A stretch of DNA of 64,000 nt from contig JAQFVV010012674.1 of NCBI GenBank assembly GCA_028023455.1, forward strand, positions 248,991-312,990, written 5' to 3'. Below the pieces are notes generated by a model. It was not told where the DNA came from. It did not search any database and was given only the letters and a program-made list of their open reading frames with translations. Below, piece by piece: positions 43,547 to 55,731 of this stretch; position 1 is the stretch's first letter, and each line of letters begins with the position of its first letter. The position numbers and the translations under genes were made by a program. The stretch comes from Epiperipatus broadwayi (lineage: Eukaryota; Onychophora; Udeonychophora; Euonychophora; Peripatidae).

Positions 43547-43690
43547 GATAACTTTATTACCCATGTTTGACACTCTTACATTGGTAAAACATTTACAAGA
43601 AGAAAATATCAAAAGTTTCACAGCAATCATTCCACATCTGTGTGCAAATGTGGAGATGCATAAATTAAATGCTCCAATTGATATTGGTAA
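43547..43690 (+). CDS. Second candidate exon or coding fragment
   Basis: Open stretch following AAATTAAAG and running to a donor-like GATATTG|GTAATA at about 43,686. It reads MFDTLTLVKHLQEENIKSF, then TAIIPHLCANVEMHKLNAPI. The start resembles the FDTxxLVxxLE opening of MCUR1/CCDC90-type proteins, but only over about ten residues, which is too little to assign. It is on the same strand as the 42,982-43,110 fragment, 440 bp away. No polypyrimidine tract is seen. Confidence 0.28.
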
Positions 43691-43739
43691 TAAATTTTGG
43701 ATATTATTATTATTATAAGGTCTATCTCACACAACGCCC

Positions 43740-44690
43740 AGTGGGTGTTAATAGGTAAATTTATGATAAAAATGTACATAGGTTTTATATAGATGCTATG
43801 ATAGTGGATAATTATTGTAAGGTTTTATTGAATGTGTATTTATTGTATGATCAGAAGTTAATTAACACTAGTTAGAATATGGCTAGATGTATCTAAAGTG
43901 AAACATATTATTGAAATTTTAGAATGGATCAATGGAAATATTATTCCAAGTAGTATTAAGAAATCATCAAATGTAGAAGTTCCGGGAAATGGGGCTAATA
44001 ACGAGCAGTGTCATCTGATGTTTGTATATGTCAGAGTTTGATGATTGTATTATGTAACTTTTCATAAATATATAGTCATATTTTATACAGAAGGTATGTA
44101 GATGATGTGTTTATATATGGTCCGTGATGGTTAATTGAAAAGTTTTTAAAAAAAACAAATAGTATTCCAAAATTAATATGGACAATGGAATTTGAGATGC
44201 ATCAAAATTTACAATATTTAGATCAGAATATATAGAGATAATGTAATGAGCACATGCACAAAATGATTGATTATCAAGACACTTAATGTGGGCTTCATAG
44301 ACCCTCCATCGTGAATTTTTTTAAAATATAAATTGTTAGAAATTAAATGTTTCTACACCATAATTTATATTTGTGGTAATGCCAGGCAGACAGAAAGAAG
44401 AATGTTGAGATATATGTTAATGACTTAAATGTTGAGTATAAAAAAAAAAAAATTATAAAAACAAATAAGATTGTTTTATGTCGAAGCTAACATTAAACAT
44501 GACACAAACATAAATAACAATAAAATGGATAAAGAATGTATTTCATTGGCTTATATTCCAAATTTGGATGCAAAATTTAAAGAAGTAGTTTGTATATATT
44601 CTGTGATCAGCTTCAGATCACCCATATGTTATATAGAACGATCAGCAATTCAACAGCTATGGTAGAAAAGAATAAGTTATGAAACAGTAT
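43740..44690 (+). pseudogene. Penelope-like RT relic with YVDD motif
   Basis: Heavily decayed plus-strand PLE. The catalytic motif RRYVDDVFIYG is at about 44,089-44,121 (YVDD codons 44,095-44,106), followed by KFLKKTNSIPKLIWTMEFE. Downstream, 44,471-44,665 reads CISLAYIPNLDAKFKEVV, which corresponds to the PLE connector (LPYxPGLxxKIxxIL) between RT and the GIY-YIG domain. No GIY-YIG motif could be found after it. Upstream motifs are scattered over frames. Confidence 0.6.
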
Positions 44691-45190
44691 ATGCAATTGT
44701 TTGCCAAGTTTCTAAATTTGGTATCATCTATAATGGAGAGATGAAAGCTAGTATGTCAGAAAATTTACAACAAGACATATATCATTATAATAAAGTGTTT
44801 ATTTTTCCGAATTAATTCTGTTTTCTTTAATCCGAAATGTTGTGCATAAATTTTATCCTCAGGTAATTAATGTAGTCTACAACAAACCTAATGATAGGAA
44901 AAGGAACATGAATTTTTTTTGTTTATTGCCAATTTTAAGAACACTATTAAATTAAAAAATACTTGTGTCGACTGAACATACATTTCCCCATAAAGCCGGA
45001 AAACAGTATAAAAGTCCACGTTCACTTTGTTATTCATTTTTTTCACTGAATGGTATATATATAATTTATAAATATAAATAGAAACGTAGATATAAATAAG
45101 TACATTAGATATATAGTTAAATAGATGGACAGATAAGGGTCACATTTAGTAAACTAAACTAGAAATTTGAAAGTTAAGAAAAGATAGCAT
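44691..45190. other. AT-rich stretch, possibly more PLE debris
   Basis: Some short coding-like words (near 44,870, VVYNKPNDRKRN) but no motif. A (TA)n tract starts at 45,192. Confidence 0.4.
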
Positions 45191-45194
45191 GTAT

Positions 45195-45482
45195 ATATAT
45201 ATATATATATATATTACAAATCGATGTCTGTATTTCTTCAAAATAATATACGTAAATATAATAAATAGATATTTAAAAATACAGTACTTAAACGTTTATA
45301 AAAATATATGTATAATGGTCACCTAGAAGCGCTTTCAACTAACTTGTAGCTTTGTCATCTATCACTAAAAGTGATATTTGACAAAGCTAGAAGTTAGTTG
45401 AAAGCGCTTCTCAGTGACGGATATACATATAATTTTTATAAACTTTTAAATAGTGTATTTTTCAACTATTTATTTACAAATT

Positions 45483-45512
<30 letters not shown>
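45195..45512. mobile_element. Fold-back (palindromic MITE-like) element
   Basis: A long hairpin. The core arms 45,326-45,366 and 45,370-45,410 (GAAGCGCTTTCAACTAACTT and complement, TAGCTTTGTCA and complement) meet at an AAA loop. The outer arms (45,240-45,320 and 45,412-45,485) are also inverted copies, with TTTATAAAAAT and AAAAATACA blocks. (TA)n tracts flank both sides. One outer arm is found alone at 28,828-28,945, so this is a dispersed family. Confidence 0.85.
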
Positions 45513-45518
<6 letters not shown>

Positions 45519-45841
45519 TGCAGAAAGGAGTTTGCTATTAACTGAGAGGAGACCCTTTGATTCCTTTTGGAGGCCTTAAAGGAACCGAGCAGTGCAAATT
45601 CCTAATGTCCACTCTATACGTTCTTGTTGTTGCAGCTGTTATTACTATGTGATTATTTATATAGTATACGAACATGGATGGGCTGCTCACCAACACACAT
45701 TAGCCAGCGTGGTGAGTTTATTGGCTTTTTACCTCTGAGTTTAAGATCAAGAAACACCATGGTCTTTCTTCTCAGTGCTTGATAAGGCAGAATGAATGTT
45801 TGTGTAAATGATAAATATTTTTCCAATACATATATACAATT

Positions 45842-46201
45842 ATGACAGACAAAAATAAAGCATGGCCTTTATTCCCAGGAGGCTGTAAAGTCACCAACCA
45901 AGGCAGCGGTTGGTGGCCGAATGCGGAGGGTGCTAAGAATCCCCTGATTGCGAACCCAGGCTGCCATTTGATGATGACTTTTTATTTAGGTACTTACAAC
46001 TGCAGGTCACTTTCAAGTGAAGGAAGATTGCAAGAATTAGAAGAAGAACTGTCTTATATTAAATGGGACATTATTGGACTTTGTGAAGTTAGAAGAAAAG
46101 GTGAAGAAACAATTGATTTAAAAAGTGGACATATACTCTATTATAAAGCTATACATATTGGAAATACAAGTGGATTAGAATTCATTATAAATAAAAAGTG
46201 A
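45842..46201 (+). pseudogene. RTE APE-type endonuclease, N-terminal half
   Basis: 119-aa frame. From about residue 50 it reads LGTYNCRSLSSEGRLQELEEEL, then KWDIIGLCEVRRKGEE, the asparagine and glutamate blocks of APE-like endonucleases that nick target DNA. The preceding ~48 residues (PGGCKVTNQGSGWW...) may be 5' leader read through. The frame ends at TGA 46,199. The rest of the domain continues in the same region with further stops: IQVYAPTSSHSDEV at about 46,288-46,330, VMGDFNARIG at about 46,395-46,425, and the terminal GSDHRLVR at about 46,674. Confidence 0.82.
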
Positions 46202-46601
46202 AAGAAAAATAGTGTGGAGATTGATGGTGTATCAAACAGAGTGGCAAGATTAGCTATACAACTTAATAGCAGATACCAAATGTAGATAATTCAGGTTTAT
46301 GCCCCAACAAGTTCTCATAGTGATGAAGTAGTACAATATTTTTATATGGATGTACAAAAGGCTTTTGATCAGAGTAAACGACATTTTAAAATTGTTATGG
46401 GAGACTTTAATGCTAGAATTGGTAGACAAATGAAAGATGAAATTACTGTAGGTAATTTTGGTTGTGGTAATAGAAATGAGAGATGACATAGACTTGTAGA
46501 GTTTGCAGAAAAAGAAAAACTGTATATTATGAATTTCTTTTTTTGAGAAAAATATTAAAAGGAAATGGACACGGAAGCATCCAAATGAAGGTACAGCAGA
46601 A

Positions 46602-47651
46602 TTGGAATATATTTTGACTAACAGGAAATACATATTTCAAGATTGTAATGTTCTTAATAAATTTAACACAGGAAGTGATCATCGATTAGTAAGGTGTAAG
46701 TTACGTGTTAATGTAAAACTAGAGAGACAAAAATTATTAAGAAAAACAATATTTACAGTTGATATTCCTAATATTCAGAAATATTCTAATGAATTTAAAT
46801 TAGAACTTACCAATAGATTTCAAGTGTTAGGAGATTTTGAACATGATTCAGATTTGAATGAAATTAATATGAAAATAACTGATACACTTTTAAAAACTGC
46901 AACAAAGATAGCTGGTAGAAAAAAGCATCAATTGACTAATAAAATTTCTACTGAGACTAGAGAATTTATGAAGAAAAGAAGGAATATGAAGATATATAAA
47001 AATGATGTATTAAAAAGAATTGAATATCTCGAATTTTGTAAAATGGTACGGAAAAGAGTTGAAAATGATATAAGAAAGTATAACTGTGAAATAGCAAGGA
47101 AAGCTGTAGAAGGAAATAAAAGTCTCAAGAATGTTAAACAATATTTTGGTATTGGTAGGAAATTTATATCTGCAATTAGAAAAAAAGATGTAATTATTAC
47201 TAAAAAGAGAGATGACATCATGAAATTGGTAAAATATTTTTATCAAGAATTATATAGTAATAAAGAACAAGTACCTCCTATATCTATTATGTCTTCCGAA
47301 TTGCCCAGAATTTTAAATGAAGAAGTGAGACATGCAATTAAATGTATGAAGAAATTAAAGGCTCCAGGAAATGATGGAATTATAATTGATCTATTGAAAG
47401 AAGCAGGTGAAGAAATAGAAACAATTTTAGCAAAGTTATATACCAAAGGTCTAAATGATAATGATGTACCGGAAGATTGGAAGAATGCAGTAATCATATT
47501 AATATTTAAAAAAGGTGATAAAAAAGATATTAGAAATTACAGACCTATCAGCCTTTTATCAGTTTTATATAAAAAAATTTACCAAGATAATTACAACTCG
47601 TCTACAGAGAACTTTGGATTTCCACCAATCAAGAGAACAAGCTGGATTTAA
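46602..47651 (+). pseudogene. RTE endonuclease end, linker and N-terminal reverse transcriptase
   Basis: 349-aa frame, the longest in the window. Residues 1-30 finish the endonuclease ([22 protein letters not shown]). About 40-205 is a basic linker. From about 225 the RT begins ([71 protein letters not shown]). These are the RT fingers motifs that place the template and nucleotide. A +1 shift in the aaaaaattt run near 47,570 diverts the frame into a short tail ending at 47,651; the true continuation is at 47,515-47,787 in another frame. Confidence 0.85.
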
Positions 47652-47787
47652 AAGTGGTTTTAGTACAATAGATCATATCCAGGTATTGAGAGAAGTCATA
47701 GAAAGGACAAATGAATATGAGTTGTCATTATGTTTTGGATTTGTAGATTATGAAATGCATTCGATTCTATACACATTTCTTCAGTGA
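47515..47787 (+). pseudogene. RTE reverse transcriptase, palm entry
   Basis: 90-aa frame overlapping the previous one. It continues the RT with [29 protein letters not shown] and motif A FGFVDYE at about 47,737-47,757. A small deletion relative to the other copies then shifts the frame (KAFDAI becomes MHSILY). The next block (HQGIDPGYC, GVRQGDFISPKLF) follows in another frame to about 47,950. Confidence 0.82.
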
Positions 47788-47954
47788 TTAAAGCATTGGA
47801 TCATCAAGGTATAGATCCAGGATATTGTTAAATTTTAAAGAATATTTATAAAAATGCAACAGCAACAATTAGATTACATAATGATACTGGAAAAATCAAC
47901 ATTGAGACAGGTGTAAGACAAGGTGACTTCATATCTCCAAAACTTTTTACAGCA

Positions 47955-48227
47955 GTGCTGCAAGGAGTATTTTATGGATTAAAATGGGAAACTAAAGGAG
48001 TGAAAGTAAATGGAGTGTATTTAAGTCATTTAGATTTTGCAGATGATGTAGTTGTTTTTGCATATAATGCTTCAGAGCTGCAGGGAATGTTGCAGGAGTT
48101 AGCAGATGAATGTAGAAAAGTAGGACTAAAGATAAATGTTAAAAAGACTAAAGTAATGTTTAATCGATTTGCTCAAAATATGAAAATAAAGATTGATTAT
48201 GAAGAATTAGAAAAAGTTAACAGTTAA
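47955..48227 (+). pseudogene. RTE reverse transcriptase, catalytic palm
   Basis: 90-aa frame with the catalytic motif LDFADDVVVFA at about 48,031-48,064, followed by LQGMLQELADECRKVGLKIN and KTKVMFNRF (motifs D/E). It ends at a TAA at 48,225-48,227 replacing the tyrosine of NSYKYLGQIIN. The continuation KYLGQIINTDGNI is in frame beyond the stop. Confidence 0.85.
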
Positions 48228-48323
48228 AAATACCTTGGTCAGATTATTAATACAGATGGAAACATACTGGCGGAAATTAATCATAGAATTAAACTTGGTT
48301 GGAGTGCTTTTGGTAGAAATAAC

Positions 48324-48800
48324 TTGATACTAAAAGGAAATATGCCTATGTGTTTGAAAAGGATGGTTTTTAACAAATGTGTTTTACCAGTTCTTACATA
48401 TGGATCTGAGACTTGGACACTTAATAGAAGAGCAATACAGAGACTTCAGACCACTCAAAGGAGTATGGAGAGATGTATGATGGGAGTAACAAGAAGAGAT
48501 CGAAAACGTAATGTATGGGTAAGACAACAAACAGGTGTTACTGACCATATTAAAAAAATTAAAAGATTGAAATGGAGTTGGGCTGGACATATTGCTAGAA
48601 GAGATGATAATAAATGGACAATTGAAATTTTAAACTGGATTCCAAGAGATTGTAAAAGACCCAGAAAGAGACCACATGTGAGATGGATGGATGAAATAAG
48701 AAAATGTGCAGGGGTGTTGTGGAGAAGAGAAGCTAAAGATCGGAGAAAATGGATTAAACTTGGAGAGACCTTCATCCTGCAGTGGATTGATAATGGTTGA
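48324..48800 (+). pseudogene. RTE C-terminal region
   Basis: 158-aa frame after the palm. It has the conserved order CVLPVLTYGSETWTLNRR, then RSMERCMMGVTRRDR, VTDHIKKIKRLKWSWAGHIAR, a basic RPRKRPHVRWMDEIRKCAG, and DRRKWIKLGETFILQWIDNG at the end. This is the standard C-terminus of this RTE lineage, probably thumb plus nucleic-acid binding. The stop is followed directly by the GATGAT tail. Confidence 0.85.
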
Positions 48801-48818
48801 TGATGATGATGATGATAT

Positions 48819-49129
48819 ATATATATATATATGTGATATCTTATATATCGATATTTACAATATATATATATATGACAAACAAAATTTCGGAAAAAAGAAA
48901 AGAATGCTATCAACTAAAAAAAAAAAGAAAAATAATAAAAAACTCCATTATTGGAAGGGAAAATGAAACGAAAATGATGGTAGCGAACATGAAAAAAGAA
49001 AAATATCTATACAATCAAAATCCCATTGCTAATATTTCCAACAGTTCTCAAAAAACATCAAAATCTGGGTATAATAAAACTACACCTAAAAGCACACACA
49101 AAATAAATTAAAATAGAACTTGAGACATA
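48819..49129. other. Junction of RTE tail and next fragment
   Basis: (TA)n runs, then lysine- and asparagine-rich low-complexity sequence. Open frames at 48,706-48,966 and 48,797-49,111 read the RTE tail and microsatellite and have no domain. Confidence 0.5.
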
Positions 49130-49577
49130 ATTCTTCATCCAAAGGGACCATATTAAAAAGTGGAACAAGATTAAGATATTAATTAGACAAATCCCTATCA
49201 TAACATGTTTATGGGAAGGCAAAGCATCTGATTATTTTTTACTAGACTGTTCCATGATAAAAAAAAGTCTGTGGGTTTACAGACATTGTTAAACACTGGT
49301 AGCCAAATATCAACAATTTCTGATACATTCTATAACAAAAACAAATAAAAATCAAAATGTTAAGTCTCAGGGTGATATAGGTTATCATGGCTAACGATAG
49401 AAAAGCCAAAATACTACAAAAACAAATCTGGATTGAATTAAATAATGGTCAAATAGTTATCTATAATGTTTTTCTTACACTAAATTACCTTATATATGAA
49501 GTCATTTTTGGAGCATACATCCTTCACACGAGCCAATGTGTGATTCATTTCCAAAAACAAGTAAGTTATGGTATTGG
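49130..49577 (+). pseudogene. Gypsy-type aspartic protease relic
   Basis: Plus-strand fragment reading ITCLWEGKASDYFLL near 49,195-49,240 and SVGLQTLLNTGSQISTISDTFY at about 49,266-49,330, the retropepsin flap-entry motif with the catalytic aspartate changed to asparagine (LLDTGSQ expected). Then, in the frame 49,387-49,581, IELNNGQIVIYNVFLTLNY looks like the second half of the protease barrel. Frames are broken at about 49,370. The fragment ends where family A copy 3 starts. No RT follows. Confidence 0.55.
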
Positions 49578-52500
49578 TTAAAAAAAAGAATGAAACCATA
49601 AAAATATTTATGCTATTAATTTTTTATGTAACACTTTTTGGCATAAATATACAGGTAAACTAGGATTATAATTTTAAAACGAAATAGGGTTTTTGGAATG
49701 AGCAAATATTTCTTGCCTTTCTTAAGTAGATTTAGTTTATTTACCAGGCATTACACTATCTAGTTTCTATTTAATAATTTTATTATAGAGATTTAAATAG
49801 CACAGTCTTATTTTCATATAAATGGGATGTTTTACTCAATTTTTATTTTAAATTTACTAACGAAGTTTATCAGAGAATATTCATTCATTTGTTTTATGAA
49901 TGTTATATTAATAATAATTACAAATATTTTATTTTCATCGACAAGTAAATATTCTTGCATTTAATTTACAAATTTAAAAGTCCACTAGTCACTATATTTT
50001 AGCATTTAATATTTTGTTATGTGTACATTGAGCACGCCTAGAATTTTATATGCATTTAAGTTTAAAGTATTTTCTACAGTAGTCAGTTGACACATAGTTT
50101 GCTTTGTTGGTTCGAACATTGGAGAGACGCTTTGTATTTTATATTTTTTTTGGAAATAACTTAGTAAGTTTAAGTGAAGTATATATCTTGCTATTAGTTA
50201 GAATTTTTTAGCCTCAAGGGTTAATCTTAGTTTATAATTTTGAATATGCCTTATGAAGTAGAGAAAATTCTCCATCCTTATTGTATTGTATTTCCATGAT
50301 TTGATAGTGCTTGTCCTCAAAAAGAGGGTATTGTGTTGTATTTTTCAGTGATGATGATCACATTTATAAGCATTGGAAATCCCCTGAGAGGTTTGTGTTT
50401 TTCTGGTGGGTGTTCCTCTTCCCAGATGTACTAAAGATGAATTCCAGACATCTTAATTTTGCATCGTAGTTAGGTATTTTTTTGGAAACCACAACATTCT
50501 TTTCCAACTCTGAGGAGCCTAGTATTTTTGTATTTTTTGCTTATCATTCATGATGACTTCATGCTAATTCCACCACAGTAGGTGATGTTGCATTTGTTTT
50601 AGATTTGTGATGACAAGATATGCTTGTTTGAGGAAATGTATTTCTTCAGGTTTTTCTATCTAATTTAAGGCTCATAGGTGTATCGATGTTTGAATTGTGT
50701 TGCTATGATAGTTTTATCACACACAAGCTAACCAACAATAAGTAAATATTTATTTTAAAATATATTAAATATGCATATGGTATAAGTGGCAATTCACACA
50801 TAATAATTTAATATTTTCATCCAGAATTTCGCCACTGGAGTTGTAAGTCTCTTACATCATTATCTTGGAAACATTGAGGGGATAATTTTATGTGGACTAA
50901 ACTTATTTAAAAAAAAATATAACTGATCTCTGATGAAGGATTGCCCCATACTCTTAAGTTAGTTTAATTTTAGTATTAGCTTAATCTGATTTAAAGATAT
51001 ATCTAGCTGATATATTAGTTATATCCGTGAAACTAGTGATGATATTTTCAAAAGTATTGTTGAATATGCTTACTCCAACTTAGCGTTTGTTAAGTTGAGG
51101 AGTATAAAATTAAGCTTACGGTTTTCAATATAAACATAGTTCTGTGTGTTATTCTGATTAGTAGATGACACAATACTGTTATTAATTACTCTAATAAAGA
51201 AGAATAGGAGTGTGCTTATTAATTACATATAATAATTAAAGTTTAAAATATTAATTTTTGATAAAAATGTAATTATTAAAAGAAAGTAACAGCGAATAAC
51301 CTTGGTCTGTTATTAAGTGTATTAGTATACATTAAATAAAACTGTTGGAGTCCAAATAATTATATAAAATCTTAGAGCGGTATTGGCACTGTTTGTATTC
51401 TATTACCTTTATAAACATTTCTTCTCATTATTAATATATCAAATTATTATTATTTCAAAATTTTTGTTTGTTTGTTTTACTTTTATATGAAAATATATTA
51501 TTGTTTTTGGTTCCAAATTCACAAAATCTTAAAATTTTAAAGTTATTGAATCTTTAATGCAGACATTCACAAGTATGTTCTAAGTTAATTAAATATAGTT
51601 GATATTGTCTTGAAAATTAAAAAGCTATGTTAAAGTAAATGATTCTCAAATTGAATCACAAATACAGATAATTGCATTATAGCAGATACAGAATTAAATA
51701 CTTAGTTAAAAGTTTATTTTTTTTTTTAAATTATCAGTATATCTTTTCAGACTAAAGATTATGCAATATCAGATTAACAATATTAGTACTTCAGAAGAAT
51801 ATTTTAATTTATATTATTTTAAAAGCTGCACATTATTTTATATTCACTGCACATCATATATCATCATCTTAAATCGAATATATTTAAAGAATTCTAATCC
51901 ATTTGTATTTAAGGACTTTAGTGGTTGTCTGTGAGTATGAAAAGACATTAAAAGTACCCTTGATCTTTTTTTTGCTCAAGTAATATACTAGATAATAGGC
52001 TATTATTAGTTAAATTTAAATTGATTCATTAAATTGTTTGAATTAATGTTTGTTTTGTTTATTCTTTTAAGATTGAACATATTATAATTATTTTATGGTC
52101 AGCTAAGATGTCACTTATTTATTTATTAATCACAGTAATTCTTTATTAGGCAACTTAACCTAAACTTTAATTTTATACAAAAGTGTTAATTTTAAAATCC
52201 CTGAGGTTATTTACTCTTGTTGTTTTAGTAAATATAATTCTGTAAGATAATCTTATAAAGTAAAGCATCATAGGTTTTATTCAGAGAGTGTATGACGAAT
52301 CAGGTAAGCATTGAGTAGTGATTTAGATAATCTTTTGTATTGTTTATTAAAAGATCAATATGCTGTAGTAGTTATAGTTCATCAGTATTGGATTTGATCT
52401 TTACTTGATTATACATCTCTGGATCATCATCTCTTTTCTTTAAATTTATTGTCACCCCACTGAGCCGAGTCTATTAGAGTCTCTCATTTATATTTTATTT

Positions 52501-52860
52501 TATTTCATTTCAATTTTATTCCATGTCTTTTTCATGTGATTTCTCATATCTTTTTATCATCTCATTTCATTTCTCTCTTTTTATTCTATCTTCTTCTTAT
52601 ATCTCTCTTCCATATCTTTCTATCATCTCAGCCATTTTAAAACATTCGTTAAGAGTTTCTTCTATCATCTCATTTCATTTCTCTTTTTTTTATTCCATTT
52701 TCTCCTTATATCTCTCTTCCATATCTTTCCCATCATCTCATTTTTTCTCTCTCTCTCCATTATATATATTATTTTTATTACTTTTCCCCATTTCTTTTCC
52801 TTCTCAATTTAGTCATAGTATATCAATAGTGGGTAACCACATCATATTAAAAAAATGAAA
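49578..52860 (+). repeat. Long non-coding repeat family A, copy 3 (5'-truncated)
   Basis: Direct copy of 39,700-42,900 (landmarks GCTTTGTTGGTTCGAACATT at about 50,100 and CACTGAGCCGAGTCTATTAGAG at about 52,455). It starts at the point where copy 2 has its (TTA)n array. The pyrimidine-rich end (52,480-52,800) has an internal direct repeat of about 120 bp (TCTCATTTCATTTCTCT...CTTCCATATCTTTC). No coding frame. Confidence 0.82.
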
Positions 52861-52944
52861 TAGCCTTAAGATTTTAGGATTTTACTGGAAATTGTTTAAA
52901 GCTTTAGATGTTGATTGCTTAGTTTGATTAACCTTTTTATAAGC

Positions 52945-53540
<596 letters not shown>

Positions 53541-53544
53541 AATT

Positions 53545-53546
53545 TA

Positions 53547-53590
<44 letters not shown>

Positions 53591-53690
53591 AAATGATTAA
53601 AATATTCATTAATCATTGGAATATATATATATATATATATATATATATTCCAATGATTAATGAATATTTGGATCAATGGATTATTTTACA
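53545..53690. repeat. (TA)n palindrome with unique flanks
   Basis: ATTCATTAATCATTGGAATA (53,603-53,622) is followed by (TA)n and then its reverse complement TATTCCAATGATTAATGAAT (about 53,647-53,666). The next bases (CCAAAT / ATTTGG) extend the inversion with a small gap. A second (TA)n run lies just before, at 53,551-53,587. Confidence 0.88.
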
Positions 53691-54930
53691 AATTAAATAA
53701 ATTATTAATCATTTTTGTTTAACAGTTAATTGATATTCATTTATTTCAAGTTTGTAAAAAGTTATTTTTTTTATTATTTTTTTTGATTTAATTGTGATGG
53801 TTAAAATGATTTTTTTTGAGAAGATTTCTTGCATATTAAATTAGCTTCCAGTACAAAAAGTGGAGTAACCTTTTAAGTACAGATGACCTTTTGATGGAAG
53901 GAAGATATATCTATTTAACAAATAGTCTTTATTAAAAATTGCTCATTATTGTTATAATTGCAGCCAGTATATTATTATTCTCTGCTATAACAAGTATATA
54001 TCTCTTCTAAAAGTCAAATTAATTTTAAAAAGCTTTAAAGTAAACTTCAAGAAAAGTCATAAGAAATTCTAGTACGGAAAAGGTCTTCAAATAGCATGTC
54101 AGGCTAGAATATAAGAAGGTATATCAGATTTTCATTTCTTTACCTGATTTAAACATTTGAGTTAACCACCTCTTACTTATTACTATTTTAAAATGTATAT
54201 CTATAATATTAAGCTTGTGTTACTATATTTATTTATCATTAATGCATGAACTTTATAATAATCTAACTAATCTACATGTATCTTCTAATATCTTTTGGAA
54301 ATGTGTGCAGAACACTTTTACAGAATTTATTTTAATTTTTCATTACATCTTATACCTTACTTTTACAAAAGTTAATTTAAAATTAAAGGATATGTGTATT
54401 TTAATATATTATGCCATACTTAAATTCATTATGGAAAAATGACTTTATCGATTTATTGAGAATTCCTAAAATAATATGTGCTTTTATGAAAGAGATAAAA
54501 TTTGAATTACCCCAAATAACTAATGGATACTACTTATTAAATATGTACTTAAATTGGATGAAAGGACAGGGGTGTGGTATATTTCTGTTCTCATCGATAT
54601 GAATGCCTTATAAAATAAATTATTATTGATTGTGGAATTACCAAAGAATCATGACATATTAATTTGCAATGTTTAAAAATAACTATGTGTACTAGCTTAT
54701 AAATTGTTGGAAAAACAAATGCTATTTAAGAAATTTATTAAAAACAATTGCTTATTTAATTTAAAAGCTACTACGGAGTGAATTAAATAATTGTTGTTCA
54801 ACTGTAACTGAAAATGTCTTTCATATTTCCGTCATGATAAAGATTAATTACTTACGTAAGCTCAATGAGTTACACTAAAAAAACATTGGAAATACTGGAT
54901 CAAACTTAAATTATGATTATTTTTTGTTGT
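53691..54930. other. Anonymous AT-rich stretch
   Basis: Two weak plus-strand frames (54,215-54,442 and 54,411-54,602) lack any motif; they are hydrophobic and Asn/Lys-rich as expected from AT-rich noise. Nothing else is seen. Confidence 0.5.
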
Positions 54931-55094
54931 TGTTATGTTCTTGTCTATAATATTTAAGTAAATAATTCCACAAAATTAAGATAACTGACAGACTTTATTA
55001 AACTACTGTTTTCTCTAACGTAAGAGTGATGTCGCACCTCAGTTGTCACTTCTAGGCATCATTCCATAATTATAGTACTAGCCATAACATGACA
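54931..55094 (-). repeat. 3' LTR of the compact Gypsy element
   Basis: 164 bp. Matches 56,899-57,072 apart from a missing CGTGCTCGCA-like stretch and scattered changes. Confidence 0.9.
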
Positions 55095-55329
55095 ACTCTT
55101 CTTTTTTATTTTGTTTACAAACATAGTCTTTTAAATGTACTGAAAATCTTCTTCTTCGGTTTGATTTTTCTCTCTTCCCAGAACGTTCAATTGGTATTCT
55201 CCTTATTGCTGTGCCATTATCACTTGATGTTGATGGTGGTGATTTCTCTCTCTCAGGTACAGGCAACTGTATCTCCTCATCCGGTTCTAGTGACTGTGGA
55301 GTTGTCGTGAATCTTTCAGCTGTGTTCAT
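55078..55329 (-). pseudogene. Gypsy pol C-terminal tail
   Basis: 83-aa minus-strand frame. It is hydrophilic, with proline- and glutamate-rich start (EPDEEIQLPVPEREKSP) and a basic end (RRIPIERSGKREKSNRRRRF, then LKDYVC). Pol proteins of the Gypsy K02A2.6-like group end in a similar Pro/Glu then RRSxRxRKPPxRxxDYV stretch after integrase, so this is most likely the last part of pol. It runs into the 3' LTR. The integrase itself is deleted. Confidence 0.55.
55095..55112 (-). promoter_or_regulatory. Polypurine tract
   Basis: The minus strand reads AAAAAAGAAGAGTT directly before TGTCATG of the 3' LTR. Confidence 0.65.
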
Positions 55330-55731
55330 TTTGATAAAATCAGCTTTGACAACTTTCAGTTCATTTGTTAATAAATCAATAGAAATTTTAATTTGCTGTT
55401 TTGTAATCGCAAATCCTGATGAACAACTGATAAACTGTGAAGACTGTCTTTAAGCTGTTGAATCTGTTGATATAATTCAGAATTCAAACTTTTTTATTTC
55501 TCTAATTCTTCTACACTAGATTGATGTTTGTGAACTTTGATTCTTAGCACATTACATTTTTTTTCAAGTAATTATTTGTTGTGAAATGCTAGCCTGGCAT
55601 TATCTTCAGTTTTTTAACATCAACTTGCTTTTGATTACTTTCATCAATTTTGTATCTTTATAACTCTTGAATTTTATTTTCTAATTCTAACATTTTAGCT
55701 TCTATATTAGTGATTTTATGTCAATCGTCTT
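55330..55731 (-). pseudogene. Coiled-coil-like remnant between protease and pol tail
   Basis: The minus strand gives broken coiled-coil words (SLNSELYQQIQQLKDSL near 55,450-55,500, VHKHQSSVEELEK near 55,500-55,545). This replaces the position where RT to integrase should be. The source is unclear; it might be a captured coiled-coil gene piece. Confidence 0.4.

Larger units (their letters stand above)
45540..48818 (+). mobile_element. RTE-type non-LTR retrotransposon, near full-length but inactive (copy 3)
   Basis: The most complete RTE copy: possible 5' leader from about 45,540, endonuclease from 45,842, RT, the C-terminal region, and a (GATGAT)n tail at 48,799-48,818 right after the stop. 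Domain order (APE endonuclease, then RT, no RNase H) and the short tandem tail are typical of RTE elements. Internal stops and frameshifts separate at least five open pieces, listed individually. The copies at 1-1,023 and 11,505-13,457 belong to the same family and differ by their own mutations. Confidence 0.88.

Noticed and set aside
46250-46633. 127-aa minus-strand frame, and similar ones at 46,928-47,497 and 48,384-48,913
   Set aside because: Antisense to the RTE endonuclease and RT; no own motifs.
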